Source: Vibrio coralliilyticus (GTDB taxonomy: Bacteria; Pseudomonadota; Gammaproteobacteria; Enterobacterales; Vibrionaceae). From it: 64,000 nt of DNA. The position numbers were made by a program, and so were the translations under genes. Below, in pieces: positions 1 to 8,359 of this stretch (positions are counted from its first letter, which is position 1; every line of letters starts with the position of its first letter). Where the stretch lies: NCBI RefSeq assembly GCF_024449095.1, contig NZ_CP024628.1, positions 558,001 to 622,000 of the forward strand, read 5' to 3'. The notes beneath the pieces are model-generated. The model searched no databases. It was not told the origin of the DNA and saw nothing but the letters and a program-made list of their open reading frames with translations.

Positions 1-358
1 TGTGTGCGGCTAAGACCGATTTAAACATCAGCTGAGAACCAAACATCATGCTGGCACTGAAATCCACGTACACTATGATGGGTTTTTCTCGTTCTTCAGT
101 GAAAAGTTTCGTATGAGGTTTGCCGGTTCGAGCGGTTACACGCCAATCGATGCTGCGAACATCATCTCCAGCTTGATACTGGCGGACTTCAGCAAAGTCC
201 ATACCACGCCCTAGTTGCTTACTCTGATGCTGTCCCAGCGTTTGAGACCACAAACTCTTAGCAGGAGGTAACCACTTTATCGCTTGTTGCTTATAGTAAA
301 GCAGTTCATCAAGACACAGGTTTACACCGTCAGAGTATGGGGATAATTGTTTATCCAT
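1..358 (-). CDS. DUF58 domain protein (N-terminal part, runs off the left edge)
   Basis: The reading frame starts at an ATG at 358 and stays open to base 1, giving about 119 residues. It contains the DUF58 signature: a GRGMDFAEVRQYQAGDD segment followed by RSIDWRVTARTGKPHTK, then a strand ending VYVDFSASMMFG that resembles the start of a von Willebrand A-like fold. The start lies 9 bp after the moxR stop, so the two are co-transcribed. MoxR AAA+ ATPases and DUF58 proteins are a standard pair, often followed by VWA-domain membrane proteins, and are thought to act as chaperone and partner in envelope or metal-insertion tasks. The specific role here is unknown. Confidence 0.88.
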   Translation of the reverse strand, partial: MDKQLSPYSDGVNLCLDELLYYKQQAIKWLPPAKSLWSQTLGQHQSKQLGRGMDFAEVRQYQAGDDVRSIDWRVTARTGKPHTKLFTEEREKPIIVYVDFSASMMFGSQLMFKSVLAAH

Positions 359-367
359 CTGTAACCC

Positions 368-1324
368 TTACGCGCTGCCCACCAAAGACAGAAGACGGTT
401 CACTACCTGATTAGCACAGATGCCTTCGGCTTGCGCCTGATAACTAAGCAGAATGCGGTGTCTGAGAACGGGGAAGGCCATGGCTTGTACATCTTCTGGA
501 GAAACATAATCGCGACCAGACAGCCAAGCGTGTGCTCGAGCACAGCGATCCAAAGCGATTGTGGCACGTGGACTTACTCCCATTTCTATCCAACTACTCA
601 ATGTATCATCGTATTGAGCGGGCTGACGCGTCGCCATGACAAGACGAATAATATAATTCTCAACCCCTTCGGCCATATGAATGTTCAACACTTCCTGACG
701 AGCAGAAAAAATATCTTGTTGAGAGAGAACTGGTGGTGTGACTTTTTCTACCCCTTTGGCTTCGCCGCGGTTAAGACGCAAAATTTCCAGTTCACTTTCC
801 GCATTTGGGTAGTCAACATTGAGATGCAGTAGAAAGCGATCTAACTGAGCTTCAGGCAGTGGGTAGGTACCTTCCTGCTCAATGGGGTTCTGTGTTGCCA
901 TGACCAAAAACAAATCGGGCAATGGGTAGGTTTGTCGACCGGCCGTAATTTGCTTTTCTGCCATCGCTTCAAGCATTGCTGCTTGCACTTTAGCAGGAGC
1001 ACGGTTGATTTCATCGGCCAGAATCAGTGAGTTAAAAATCGGCCCCGGTTGGAAAGTAAATTCGCCTGTTTCTGGACGAAAAATATCGGTGCCAGTTAAG
1101 TCTGCAGGCAGTAGGTCAGGAGTGAACTGAATGCGGTGGAAATCGCCTTCAATACAGTCAGCCAATGATTTCACAGCTCGTGTTTTGGCCAACCCCGGAG
1201 GGCCTTCAACCAAAATATGTCCGTCGGCCAGTAAGGCAACTAAAAGCTGCTTGACGAGTTCTTGTTGGCCAATAACCTGACCTTCTAAATATTGCTGTAG
1301 GTGGTGCAATGACTGAGAGTTCAT
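368..1324 (-). CDS. MoxR family AAA+ ATPase
   Basis: This 318-residue protein has the full MoxR AAA+ core. The Walker A motif is GPPGLAKT near residue 41, Walker B is LADEINRAP near residue 101, sensor 1 is MATQNPIEQEGTYPLPEAQLDRF near residue 142, and an arginine-rich lid (SPRATIALDRCARAHAWLSGR) follows near residue 250. Length is typical for the MoxR Proper/APE2220 groups. A DUF58 gene follows 9 bp downstream in the same direction. Such ATPases remodel or activate partner proteins in the cytoplasm, usually with VWA-domain partners. The substrate cannot be read from the sequence. Confidence 0.93.
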   Translation of the reverse strand: MNSQSLHHLQQYLEGQVIGQQELVKQLLVALLADGHILVEGPPGLAKTRAVKSLADCIEGDFHRIQFTPDLLPADLTGTDIFRPETGEFTFQPGPIFNSLILADEINRAPAKVQAAMLEAMAEKQITAGRQTYPLPDLFLVMATQNPIEQEGTYPLPEAQLDRFLLHLNVDYPNAESELEILRLNRGEAKGVEKVTPPVLSQQDIFSARQEVLNIHMAEGVENYIIRLVMATRQPAQYDDTLSSWIEMGVSPRATIALDRCARAHAWLSGRDYVSPEDVQAMAFPVLRHRILLSYQAQAEGICANQVVNRLLSLVGSA

Positions 1325-1680
1325 CAGTGTCTATCTCCTCACTTTTTCACTTAGTGGTTTGAGCTATGAAAAAGTTCATCCATTTTGACTTTATTGTCGT
1401 TCGGCTGCTTATTTACTACTCAACGCAGCAGTACAACATAAGTGCTATTATTTCAGTTGTTTACAATATGGGGATTTTCGTTCCTCATGCAAGTGCTCAA
1501 TATCGAAAAATTGGTTTGCAAATCAGGGTTAAATTGATGACTTATTCAGTAAAGAAATGTAATTTACATCCGATATAAAAAGATGCGTCACAATTTAGCT
1601 TGGCTCGCCCCTTTCTGGAGCTAGTAAATCAGTGGTGATGATGAATTTTCATAATGACAAAGCGCTAAAAGGCAACTCGA
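1325..1680. other. Intergenic region between moxR and the chemoreceptor
   Basis: This 356-bp gap separates the divergent moxR and chemoreceptor genes and must hold both promoters. A 70-codon frame on the plus strand (1366-1578) lacks a ribosome-binding site and resembles nothing I know. The chemoreceptor has an AAGG-type ribosome-binding site just before 1681. I see no convincing operator or RNA structure. Confidence 0.5.
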
Positions 1681-3597
1681 ATGATGAAACTAAACGCGAT
1701 CAGTATTAAGCAAAAGGTTGTTGCGGGTATTACCTTTGCTGTTCTCGCTTCAACAATTATTGTTGGAGTCATGGCACAGCGTCAGGCACGCGAAGTTCTG
1801 GAGCATAGGCTGGTAGATATTGAACCGCCTTCCATGCTAGACCAGATCAAGGGACAAATTGACTACGATGTGACTCAGCTACTGCGAGCAGCAGAGCAGA
1901 TAGCAAATAATGAATTTATTAAAGATGCGATTAGCACGACCAATATTGACCCTCAGGTTGAAGCTAAGCTGATTAAAGAGCTTAACAACGTTCGTAACCA
2001 ATACAGTTTGAATGATGCTTCTGTTGCGAACCGTGAAACGGCTTACTATTGGAACCAAAATGGCTTTTTGCGCCAGTTGAACCAACAACAAGATGGCTGG
2101 TTCTTTGGCTTTACCCAATCTGGTCAGCCGACCATGGTAAGCATGTTCCAAGAGTCGACGGGTGAAGTAAAAATGTTCGCCAACTTCCAGTTTGTTAATG
2201 GGTTAAGTATGTCTGGCCTGTCTAAATCAATGGATGATATGGTTAGGTTGTTGAATGGCTTTCAAATCGAAGACACCGGCTTTGTATTTCTGACCGATGC
2301 ACAAGGTCAAGTTCAAATTCACCGTCAGAAAGACAAAGCACGTTCGACGTTATCACAGCTCTATGGTGGGGAAGCCTCTCAACTTCTTAATAAATCGGGT
2401 TTTAATTTGATAGAAGCGAACTATGAAGGTGAACAGGTGTTTGTTTCAAGCCTGTATATTCCTTCTATGGATTGGTTTGTTATTGGTGTAGCCCCGGTTG
2501 ATGAAGTGTTTGCTGACCTTAACCATGTTGCCAAGCAAATGACCTTTACGACGATTGTGGTTGCTGCTCTGTTTATCTTCATGGGTCTATTCTTAGCTAA
2601 TAGCATCACACGCCCTATTAAGTCGATCGCTGCTCGCTTTACCGACCTTGGCCGAGGCGATGGCGACCTTTCACAACGTATCGAAGTTCAGAGTAGCGAT
2701 GAGATTGGCCAGCTTTCTGAAGGTTTTAACGGCTTTATTGAGAAAATACACGAGTCAATGAAAGAAGTAGCGTCAACCAGTGGTGCGTTGCAAACGGCCG
2801 CTGACAGTGTGTCTCACAAAGCTAACACGACTCATGACAATAGTCAGATTCAACGTGACCAAACCATTCAAGTGGTGACCGCGATTAACGAGATGGGCGC
2901 GACGATCAGCGAAATTGCTTCGAATGCGGCCACCGCAGCGGAAACCGCGAACCAAGCTTCAGACAACACTCAGGTCGGCCAGAGCGTCGTCAACAAAGCT
3001 AAGGACGCGATCAGTCGTTTGGCGATGGACATAGAAAACACAGGTCAAGTGGTTGAGCAACTGGCATCTACAACGCAAGAAATTGGCTCTATTCTGGATG
3101 TTATCCGTGATATCTCCGAGCAAACCAACTTACTTGCATTGAACGCAGCAATTGAGGCTGCACGTGCGGGTGAACAGGGACGTGGCTTCGCTGTGGTCGC
3201 AGATGAAGTAAGAAACTTGGCCAGTCGAACGGCTGATTCGACGGAAGAGATCCAGAAAATGATCAACCAGCTTCAAAGTGATGCAAAAGATGCTGTAACG
3301 GCGATGGAAGCTGGTAAGTCTGTAACGCATGAAGGCGTATCATCGTCAGATGAAGCGGTAGAAGTGTTGGTGAACATTTCCGAACGCATCCACGACATTT
3401 CTGACCGTAACACTCAGGTGGCAACGGCGACGGAAGAGCAGTCAACGGTTGTGCATACTATCAACCAAAATATCGAAGAAATTAACGCCATTAATGAAGT
3501 GACAACCAGTACTGCCGAGGAACTGGCGGCCGCCAGCTCTGATCTAAAAGAGCTGTCGGAACGTCTAGATCGTATGGTAGGTAGCTTTAAGCTATAA
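1681..3597 (+). CDS. Methyl-accepting chemotaxis protein, dCache-type sensor
   Basis: A 638-residue chemoreceptor. A transmembrane helix lies at about residues 12-32, then a periplasmic region of some 250 residues in dCache style (including [13 protein letters not shown] and [16 protein letters not shown]), a second helix at about 285-308, a HAMP domain, and a long cytoplasmic coiled coil. The hairpin tip that contacts CheA and CheW is unmistakable around [20 protein letters not shown]. The protein ends without a CheR-binding NWETF-type pentapeptide. Two ATG codons are in tandem; the start could be 1681 or 1684. A strong terminator follows, so the gene is probably monocistronic. The ligand is unknown; dCache sensors often bind amino acids or other small metabolites. 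Confidence 0.94.
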   Translation: MMKLNAISIKQKVVAGITFAVLASTIIVGVMAQRQAREVLEHRLVDIEPPSMLDQIKGQIDYDVTQLLRAAEQIANNEFIKDAISTTNIDPQVEAKLIKELNNVRNQYSLNDASVANRETAYYWNQNGFLRQLNQQQDGWFFGFTQSGQPTMVSMFQESTGEVKMFANFQFVNGLSMSGLSKSMDDMVRLLNGFQIEDTGFVFLTDAQGQVQIHRQKDKARSTLSQLYGGEASQLLNKSGFNLIEANYEGEQVFVSSLYIPSMDWFVIGVAPVDEVFADLNHVAKQMTFTTIVVAALFIFMGLFLANSITRPIKSIAARFTDLGRGDGDLSQRIEVQSSDEIGQLSEGFNGFIEKIHESMKEVASTSGALQTAADSVSHKANTTHDNSQIQRDQTIQVVTAINEMGATISEIASNAATAAETANQASDNTQVGQSVVNKAKDAISRLAMDIENTGQVVEQLASTTQEIGSILDVIRDISEQTNLLALNAAIEAARAGEQGRGFAVVADEVRNLASRTADSTEEIQKMINQLQSDAKDAVTAMEAGKSVTHEGVSSSDEAVEVLVNISERIHDISDRNTQVATATEEQSTVVHTINQNIEEINAINEVTTSTAEELAAASSDLKELSERLDRMVGSFKL

Positions 3598-3617
3598 AAC
3601 TGTCCGTAAGCTAGAAT

Positions 3618-3656
3618 AACTGGGGCTAAGTAGGTAAACTTAGCCCCAGTTTTTAT
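3618..3656 (+). terminator. Rho-independent terminator after the chemoreceptor
   Basis: A perfect 13-bp stem (3618-3630 with 3639-3651) with an 8-base loop runs into a T tract. It lies 20 bp after the chemoreceptor stop and ends that transcript before the next small gene. Confidence 0.9.
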
Positions 3657-3678
3657 ATTGATTAGGTAAGTAAATAGC

Positions 3679-3879
3679 ATGAGTGATTTTGAAAAAGAGC
3701 TAGAGCAAATGTCTCAGGAAATGAGTGATGAGCCTGAAGTAGCGCTTCCATCACTTGAAGAGCAAAAAGCTATCGCAGCAGAGCTAAAAAAACTCGAAGA
3801 AGCTGGTGAGCTAACACCAGAGATCCTAGAGCAGTACTTCGGTAAGTTTTATTCGAAAACCGATAAGCCAGTGCATTAG
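3679..3879 (+). CDS. Small acidic conserved hypothetical protein
   Basis: A 66-residue, highly charged and largely helical protein with no signal peptide and no cysteines. It starts MSDFEKELEQMSQEM and ends GKFYSKTDKPVH. The glutamate/lysine-rich middle would suit a coiled coil. It lies between the chemoreceptor terminator and a weaker hairpin at about 3908-3925, so it may be its own transcript or depend on read-through. I do not recognise a function; similar small proteins appear next to chemoreceptors in vibrios, but that is recollection and not shown here. Confidence 0.7.
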   Translation: MSDFEKELEQMSQEMSDEPEVALPSLEEQKAIAAELKKLEEAGELTPEILEQYFGKFYSKTDKPVH

Positions 3880-3970
3880 TATTTGGAACTGGCTGCTTTT
3901 GTTAAAGAAAAGCCTCCTTCTTGGTGGCTTCTTACATTTTTATTGTTAAGCAATAAATGGAATATTCAGA

Positions 3971-4420
3971 CTATTTTCGTCTACAAAGAGATGGGTCGAC
4001 AGCAAATTTCTTCCCAAACAAAGGCAGGTAACTAACATGTATTCCGCTACATTGCTTAAGCCCTGCTTTTTCATATTTAGACTCATAAATAGATGGCGTA
4101 ATCAGTGTTACCAGAATAGCTAAGATAAACGAACCAACTACGGAGTAGGATAATCCTAAGCCATGCTTGTCTTCCCAACGCTGCCCTGTAATTATAAAGT
4201 ACGTACTTAATAGAAAAACTAAAGTCATGGTAATACCCATTGGCACTAAAGCAAAGTTGAACCGAGAATATGTCGCGACCTCTCCAACAGGTTTTGTAAA
4301 TTCTAGAACATTGTTCCAGCCCAAGTAAAAAGAAATAATAGCAAGAGTGGCGAAAAGTATTGTACCTAACGCGAGTATGTAGGCTCGCTTAATTTGATTT
4401 ACTAATGAGGTTAATTTCAT
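3971..4420 (-). CDS. Hypothetical multi-pass membrane protein, possible immunity protein
   Basis: A 149-residue protein with three predicted membrane helices, at about residues 13-35, 53-78 and 90-112, and a short C-terminal tail with two cysteines (KQCSGIHVSYLPLFG and DPSLCRRK). Its ATG overlaps the stop of the upstream gene by 4 bp (ATGA), which implies translational coupling and fixed stoichiometry. A small inner-membrane protein coupled behind a larger protein with a hydrophobic alanine/valine-rich domain is the usual arrangement for immunity proteins of pore-forming toxins. That role is inference. I do not assign a family. Confidence 0.6.
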   Translation of the reverse strand: MKLTSLVNQIKRAYILALGTILFATLAIISFYLGWNNVLEFTKPVGEVATYSRFNFALVPMGITMTLVFLLSTYFIITGQRWEDKHGLGLSYSVVGSFILAILVTLITPSIYESKYEKAGLKQCSGIHVSYLPLFGKKFAVDPSLCRRK

Positions 4421-5376
4421 AATGGTTTTAGGACTAGCTCGTTAATTGACTTTTTGACGAAACGTTTTATCTCAGATTCTATTACTTCTTTACCCGTTTC
4501 AAGTGCATTTTCTAGGAACATTTCTGTGAGATCCAAAATACTCTCAGAGATATCTTTCTGCAATTCGCGTCCTTTTTCAACAGCTTCCTGCTGGGATCTT
4601 TCAAGAAAATCAATTACTTTTGGAGTTATTCCGTAGTGAGCATCTAGTTCATTTAACACCGCTGAGGTTATTAGGCCAGCTACAACAACTACTGCTAAAT
4701 GTGCAGCAACAAGAGAAGTTATTGATAAGGCAGCGGTGCCAACAACAGCTGCGACAGCTGAGGAAAGGCCAATTTTAACTAGGTCAGTTGCTAAATAACC
4801 AATTAAGTCAGTCAAAAATACTTCATCATTCAGAGCGTAATCTAGAATCCTAAAACCAGCAGCGATATAAATTGTTAGCACAGTACCGGATTTTATAGAG
4901 TTAGCTAAGCCATATTTGCCTATACCTAGCTGTACAATTTTGGGGTTATCCAACCTATAATATGAAGCAGTTAATATTCGTCTAAGTCCTGAATGACCAG
5001 TTAGTTTAATCATCTCAGTCCCAATTTTATTAAACTCGGTGGACATACGCATACCAAATGTGGCTTTTAACCCTAGCTTGGTTGCCTTTATCCCATGGAT
5101 ATTAAACTGTGCGATTATCATGGAAGTAGTGACAACATCTTTATCGTTAACTCCATAATTAATCATTAATTGGGCCCCGGTTGATACTGTGATTGATTTC
5201 CAAGTATCCTGAGTGTTTTTCCACCCCCAGCCTTGAAGTACTCTAAATGCTTCCTCTAAGGTAAGAAACATGACTTCTTTGTGGTTGTTTTCTAATTGGC
5301 TTCTCAGAACATTGTCTGGGAACTCTTTAGTATTTATATACTCACCTGCTGTAAAGTTGTACGGAGGCCAGTACAT
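4417..5376 (-). CDS. Hypothetical protein with hydrophobic hairpin, possible pore-forming effector (frameshifted 5' end)
   Basis: A 319-residue frame. Its first half is polar. About residues 200-240 form a long hydrophobic stretch rich in alanine and valine (IGLSSAVAAVVGTAALSITS, then LAAHLAVVVVAGLI-like sequence), followed by AHYGITPKVIDFLER and an amphipathic, lysine/glutamate-rich C-terminus. This layout resembles colicin-like or type VI pore-forming effectors. The frame is open for another roughly 47 codons upstream of the ATG at 5376, without any start codon, and continues in another frame as the 61-codon ORF at 5442-5627. A 1-base loss in an A/T run at 5528-5532 would explain the break. 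Ribosome binding at 5376 itself looks poor. The toxin role is a hypothesis. Confidence 0.5.
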   Translation of the reverse strand: MYWPPYNFTAGEYINTKEFPDNVLRSQLENNHKEVMFLTLEEAFRVLQGWGWKNTQDTWKSITVSTGAQLMINYGVNDKDVVTTSMIIAQFNIHGIKATKLGLKATFGMRMSTEFNKIGTEMIKLTGHSGLRRILTASYYRLDNPKIVQLGIGKYGLANSIKSGTVLTIYIAAGFRILDYALNDEVFLTDLIGYLATDLVKIGLSSAVAAVVGTAALSITSLVAAHLAVVVVAGLITSAVLNELDAHYGITPKVIDFLERSQQEAVEKGRELQKDISESILDLTEMFLENALETGKEVIESEIKRFVKKSINELVLKPL

Positions 5377-5441
5377 TTTATCAGGCGTAATGTTTGCTGT
5401 GTTCGCTTGTTTTGCCGAGGCTTGGAAGTGATTTGATTTTT

Positions 5442-5627
5442 TTAATGGGGGTAGGAAGCCTTTCCCAACACCAGGTGTAACTCGAGTTGATTTAACTTCA
5501 TTTTCATAAGCGATCGATGTATTAGGGAAAAAGTATTTTCATCAGCATCTGTATATAACAGATGTTGACTTTTGTTCTGCTTCATATGCCATCGATGTTT
5601 TGGAAATATACTTTTTTTGTTACTCAT
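5442..5627 (-). pseudogene. Detached N-terminal part of the 4417-5376 protein (frameshift)
   Basis: The 61-codon frame starts MSNKKSIFPKHRWHMKQNK and is meaningful as far as TDADENTF. Adding one base to the five-base T run (minus strand, plus-strand positions 5528-5532) joins it to FPNTSIAYENEVKSTRV and onward, in frame and without stops, to the ATG of the downstream gene. The combined protein would be about 400 residues. The last 26 residues of the 61-codon frame are out-of-frame read-through. Either the gene is broken in this strain, or the base call is wrong, or expression needs slippage on the run. Confidence 0.55.
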
Positions 5628-5638
5628 AGTTATTGTGA

Positions 5639-5659
5639 CTCACAGTAGTTCTCTGTGAG
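5639..5659. promoter_or_regulatory. Inverted repeat upstream of the effector-like gene
   Basis: CTCACAG at 5639-5645 is repeated inverted as CTGTGAG at 5653-5659 with a 7-base spacer. It lies 11 bp upstream of the start at 5627, a position suited to an operator or a leader hairpin. No regulator is evident nearby. Confidence 0.3.
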
Positions 5660-5863
5660 AATGATAAAGGTTAGTACTATAAAAATATGCCCAAAAACGT
5701 GGTTGTTTTAACTAAATGAGAGTATATGTGCTGAGTATTACATTGGTTACCTTATATGTATTGCTTATTATTCCCCAAGTTGCAACCACTTCTGATTAGT
5801 CCAAACTAACTCGCTCAAGAATTCAGCGACTACTGTTATTTATCTTGAGTTCTCGAAATCTGA

Positions 5864-6262
5864 GTGTATAGACAACCATATTCACCGTTAGGGCGTGGTT
5901 TTCTGACTGGACGTATCCAGTCAGAAAAGGATTTCTCCCACAACGATGCTCGTAAAGCGCTGCCACGCTTCACGTCTGAAAACTTAAAGGCTAATCAACC
6001 TTTATCCGATGCGGTGAAGCACTTAGCGATGGAGAAGGCGTGTTCGCCCGCACAGATCGCCTTAGCTTGGTTACTCGCGCAAGGGGACGATATTGTGCCT
6101 ATTCCAGGTACTAAACAACTGAAATACTTGGAAGATAATCTTGGTTCGGTGAACGTGAGGCTAACACCTCAGGACGAGGCTATCCTGGAAAAAGCCATCG
6201 ATGGTTTTAAGCCAGTAGGTGAGCGTTACACCCCTGAAGGCATGAAGGGTGTGAACGCGTAA
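5864..6262 (+). pseudogene. Truncated aldo/keto reductase (C-terminal remnant)
   Basis: The frame encodes only the last third of an aldo/keto reductase: PYSPLGRGFLTGRI, then AQIALAWLLAQGDDIVPIPG and TKQLKYLEDNLGSV, which form the C-terminal strands and cofactor-binding region of the barrel. Family members are about 320-340 residues; this has about 130 and lacks the catalytic Asp-Tyr-Lys-His residues. The nominal start is a GTG without a ribosome-binding site. The break point near 5870 coincides with the edge of the low-GC patch holding the effector-like genes, so an insertion or deletion event probably removed the 5' part. Confidence 0.85.
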
Positions 6263-6315
6263 GGGGACTTTTATCAGTGTACCGGCCTTGTTTAGCCTTC
6301 AGGCGCTCTAATTGC

Positions 6316-7596
6316 TTATCTGTTAGCTAGTCTAAAGTTCGGCTTTTCAATAAATAAAGAGGCACAGCATTGATCGTGCCTCTTTTCAAAACTGAAACTC
6401 CACCCCAGTTGCTGACATAAACGCCTCACCAGTATGAGACCTAGCCCAAAACCTGAGTGCTCCGCACAATATTCATGATCTTCCTGCCGTTCTCGGTTAA
6501 TGATCTGAACGGTTCCCTGACGCTGATCAATAGTAATCATACCTTCATGTGTGTGTTGCACGGCATTACGCAATAGGTTAGCGATTATCATTTGTACAGC
6601 CGCGTAGGGTAGGTTGACCTCATAACTGTCAGTACGGATTTGCACTTCAATGCTTTTTCCTTGTGTCAGATAGCTCAGGTTCTCCATTTCTGAATGCAGT
6701 AGCGATGATAGATCCACGGGTTGAGTGGATAGCTGAGAATCTTCGGCTTTATTTAGCCATAACAACGTATTGCAGAGTTCAGCCATGCAATGGCTGGCAT
6801 ACTTAATTCTCTGCATTGCGCGATGACTCTTGACCTCCCATCGCTGTTCGACTTTTTCCATTAGTTCCAAACTACTACGAATAACGGCAATCGGTGTACG
6901 TAGCTCATGGCTGGCATACTGAACAAACTCCTGTTCTCGCTCAAGTGAGGCATTCGTTTTACGTACGCTATCGAGGATAATTTGAGCGAGTGTATTCAGC
7001 TCTTTGTATCGGAACCCTGGCGGTGCGGCACTTAAATTTTGGGCATCCAGCTCTCTAGCCCAGCCATACAGTTCTTTAATCGGTTTAGTGACTGAGTTCA
7101 TAAACATTAGCAATACCATGAAAAAGAAACTCAATGCGCAAAGTCCAAGAAAAACTGCTTGAACTTCAGGTGATGTGAACCAGTGTGGGGCGGGGATGTT
7201 CGGAGGCTCTTTGAAATGATGGGCAGCATAATGGATTTCTCCATTGGGCCTTGCTAGGGAGAGCAAAAACACGGATTCGGTCGGCCTAGAGAACAGGCTG
7301 TCTCGATCTGACTTTTGATAGAGTTGATCTGGGATGAGTTGTTCACGAGTGAAATGACGGCGAATCTCGATAGGTAGGTCATGCCAATTGCTGGCTTTTA
7401 AGAATCGATAATTTGCCTCAAGATGGTCTGATTCGCTCCTATGGGCTACTTCGAGTAGAGCGCCCTTAATCATGTTGTCTTGACTTCTAAAAAAATGAAG
7501 CATCCAGAGAGCAGACATCAGTGTTACCAATATAACAGCGGAGGTGAGAAGCACGATTAGAGTATAACGTTTTAAGCTTGGTATCTCGCTGATCAT
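6316..7596 (-). CDS. Sensor histidine kinase
   Basis: A 426-residue membrane kinase. It has a helix at about 12-34, a short periplasmic region, a second helix at about 148-168, a HAMP-like linker, the HisKA box YASHELRTPIAVIRSS with phosphorylated histidine near residue 230, and an HATPase_c domain whose G box is SGFGLGLILVRRLC near residue 390. The N box is NLLRNAVQHTHEG. The start overlaps the response-regulator stop by 4 bp. Gene order peroxidase - regulator - kinase on one strand suggests that this pair controls, or responds to the same stress as, the secreted di-haem peroxidase upstream. The signal is unknown. Confidence 0.92.
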   Translation of the reverse strand: MISEIPSLKRYTLIVLLTSAVILVTLMSALWMLHFFRSQDNMIKGALLEVAHRSESDHLEANYRFLKASNWHDLPIEIRRHFTREQLIPDQLYQKSDRDSLFSRPTESVFLLSLARPNGEIHYAAHHFKEPPNIPAPHWFTSPEVQAVFLGLCALSFFFMVLLMFMNSVTKPIKELYGWARELDAQNLSAAPPGFRYKELNTLAQIILDSVRKTNASLEREQEFVQYASHELRTPIAVIRSSLELMEKVEQRWEVKSHRAMQRIKYASHCMAELCNTLLWLNKAEDSQLSTQPVDLSSLLHSEMENLSYLTQGKSIEVQIRTDSYEVNLPYAAVQMIIANLLRNAVQHTHEGMITIDQRQGTVQIINRERQEDHEYCAEHSGFGLGLILVRRLCQQLGWSFSFEKRHDQCCASLFIEKPNFRLANR

Positions 7597-8276
7597 GGGG
7601 TCACCAACTCTGTAATTTGTAACTTGAAGCCTTGTCGATTGATAGAAATGATGGAGGCCGAACTGTTATGACAAGCTAATGCCTTACGCAGGTGATGTAT
7701 GTGGACTTTAAGGGAGTCACTGTTGGGCAATCGGTCATCCCAGATCGCCAAATTAAGAGATTGACGAGTGACTGAGTGCGGGTAAGCACGCATTAATTGC
7801 TCTAAGATAGTCAAGCTTGTCGGCGTGAGCTTGAGCGGTTGATTATCAACATACGCTTGTTTTTCTTGCGAGTTAAACATTATGTTTCCCGCCTTGAACT
7901 GAGTGAGTTGGCCGCTTTTTCTATTCACCAGTGCTTTCGTTCTTGCCACTAATTCTGCCATTGCAAAGGGCTTTACGAGATAGTCATCAGTGCCAACCTT
8001 AAATCCTGTCAGCTTGTCTTCAAGTTGACTTCGGGCAGTTAACATAATAATTGGAACCCCGATTCCTTGAGAGCGAAGCTGTTCGCAAACGCTAAAGCCA
8101 TCAAGTCGTGGGAGATTTATATCCAGAATAATAACCTGATAATCATTATTTTCTATCAGGTTGAGGGCTGTAATACCATTACTGGCGAAATCACATGTAA
8201 TGTTTTCCAGTTCAAGAAAATCTATGATATTGCCTGCTAGCCGAGTATCGTCTTCAACCAATATTGTGTGGATCAT
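7593..8276 (-). CDS. OmpR-family response regulator
   Basis: A 227-residue regulator from the ATG at 8276, with a receiver domain (acidic pair in LVEDDTRL, phosphoacceptor Asp in LDINLPRLDG, conserved Lys in LVKPF) and a winged-helix Trans_reg_C domain ending NRQGFKLQI. A longer frame from 8312 exists, but the receiver domain starts directly with MIHTILVEDD and an AAGGTG ribosome-binding site precedes 8276. It overlaps its partner kinase by 4 bp and follows the peroxidase by 83 bp. It should bind DNA as a dimer after phosphorylation; its targets are not visible. Confidence 0.93.
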   Translation of the reverse strand: MIHTILVEDDTRLAGNIIDFLELENITCDFASNGITALNLIENNDYQVIILDINLPRLDGFSVCEQLRSQGIGVPIIMLTARSQLEDKLTGFKVGTDDYLVKPFAMAELVARTKALVNRKSGQLTQFKAGNIMFNSQEKQAYVDNQPLKLTPTSLTILEQLMRAYPHSVTRQSLNLAIWDDRLPNSDSLKVHIHHLRKALACHNSSASIISINRQGFKLQITELVTP

Positions 8277-8359
8277 GGGCACCTTAGTGAAATCCAATAG
8301 AAGTAAAGCCAAGCCAGTGATGGCTTGGCAACAATGTTCCCTTTTCTTGAGAAAGCGAG

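Noticed and set aside
431-832. 133-codon frame on the plus strand
   Set aside because: It lies antisense inside moxR, whose motifs are complete; it is a shadow frame.
1366-1578. 70-codon frame in the moxR-chemoreceptor gap
   Set aside because: No ribosome-binding site, no recognisable domain, and composition like translated AT-rich intergenic DNA.
5716-5799. 27-codon hydrophobic frame MRVYVLSITLVTLYVLLIIP
   Set aside because: It looks like a membrane helix, but it has no ribosome-binding site and lies in disrupted DNA beside two broken genes.
5812-5849. Imperfect inverted repeat CTCAAGA/TCTTGAG near the truncated reductase
   Set aside because: I considered an integron attC site or insertion-sequence end, but it lacks the expected core sites, target duplication or transposase.
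8277-8312. Longer start for the response regulator at 8312
   Set aside because: The added 12 residues precede the normal receiver start and have no ribosome site, whereas AAGGTG precedes 8276.
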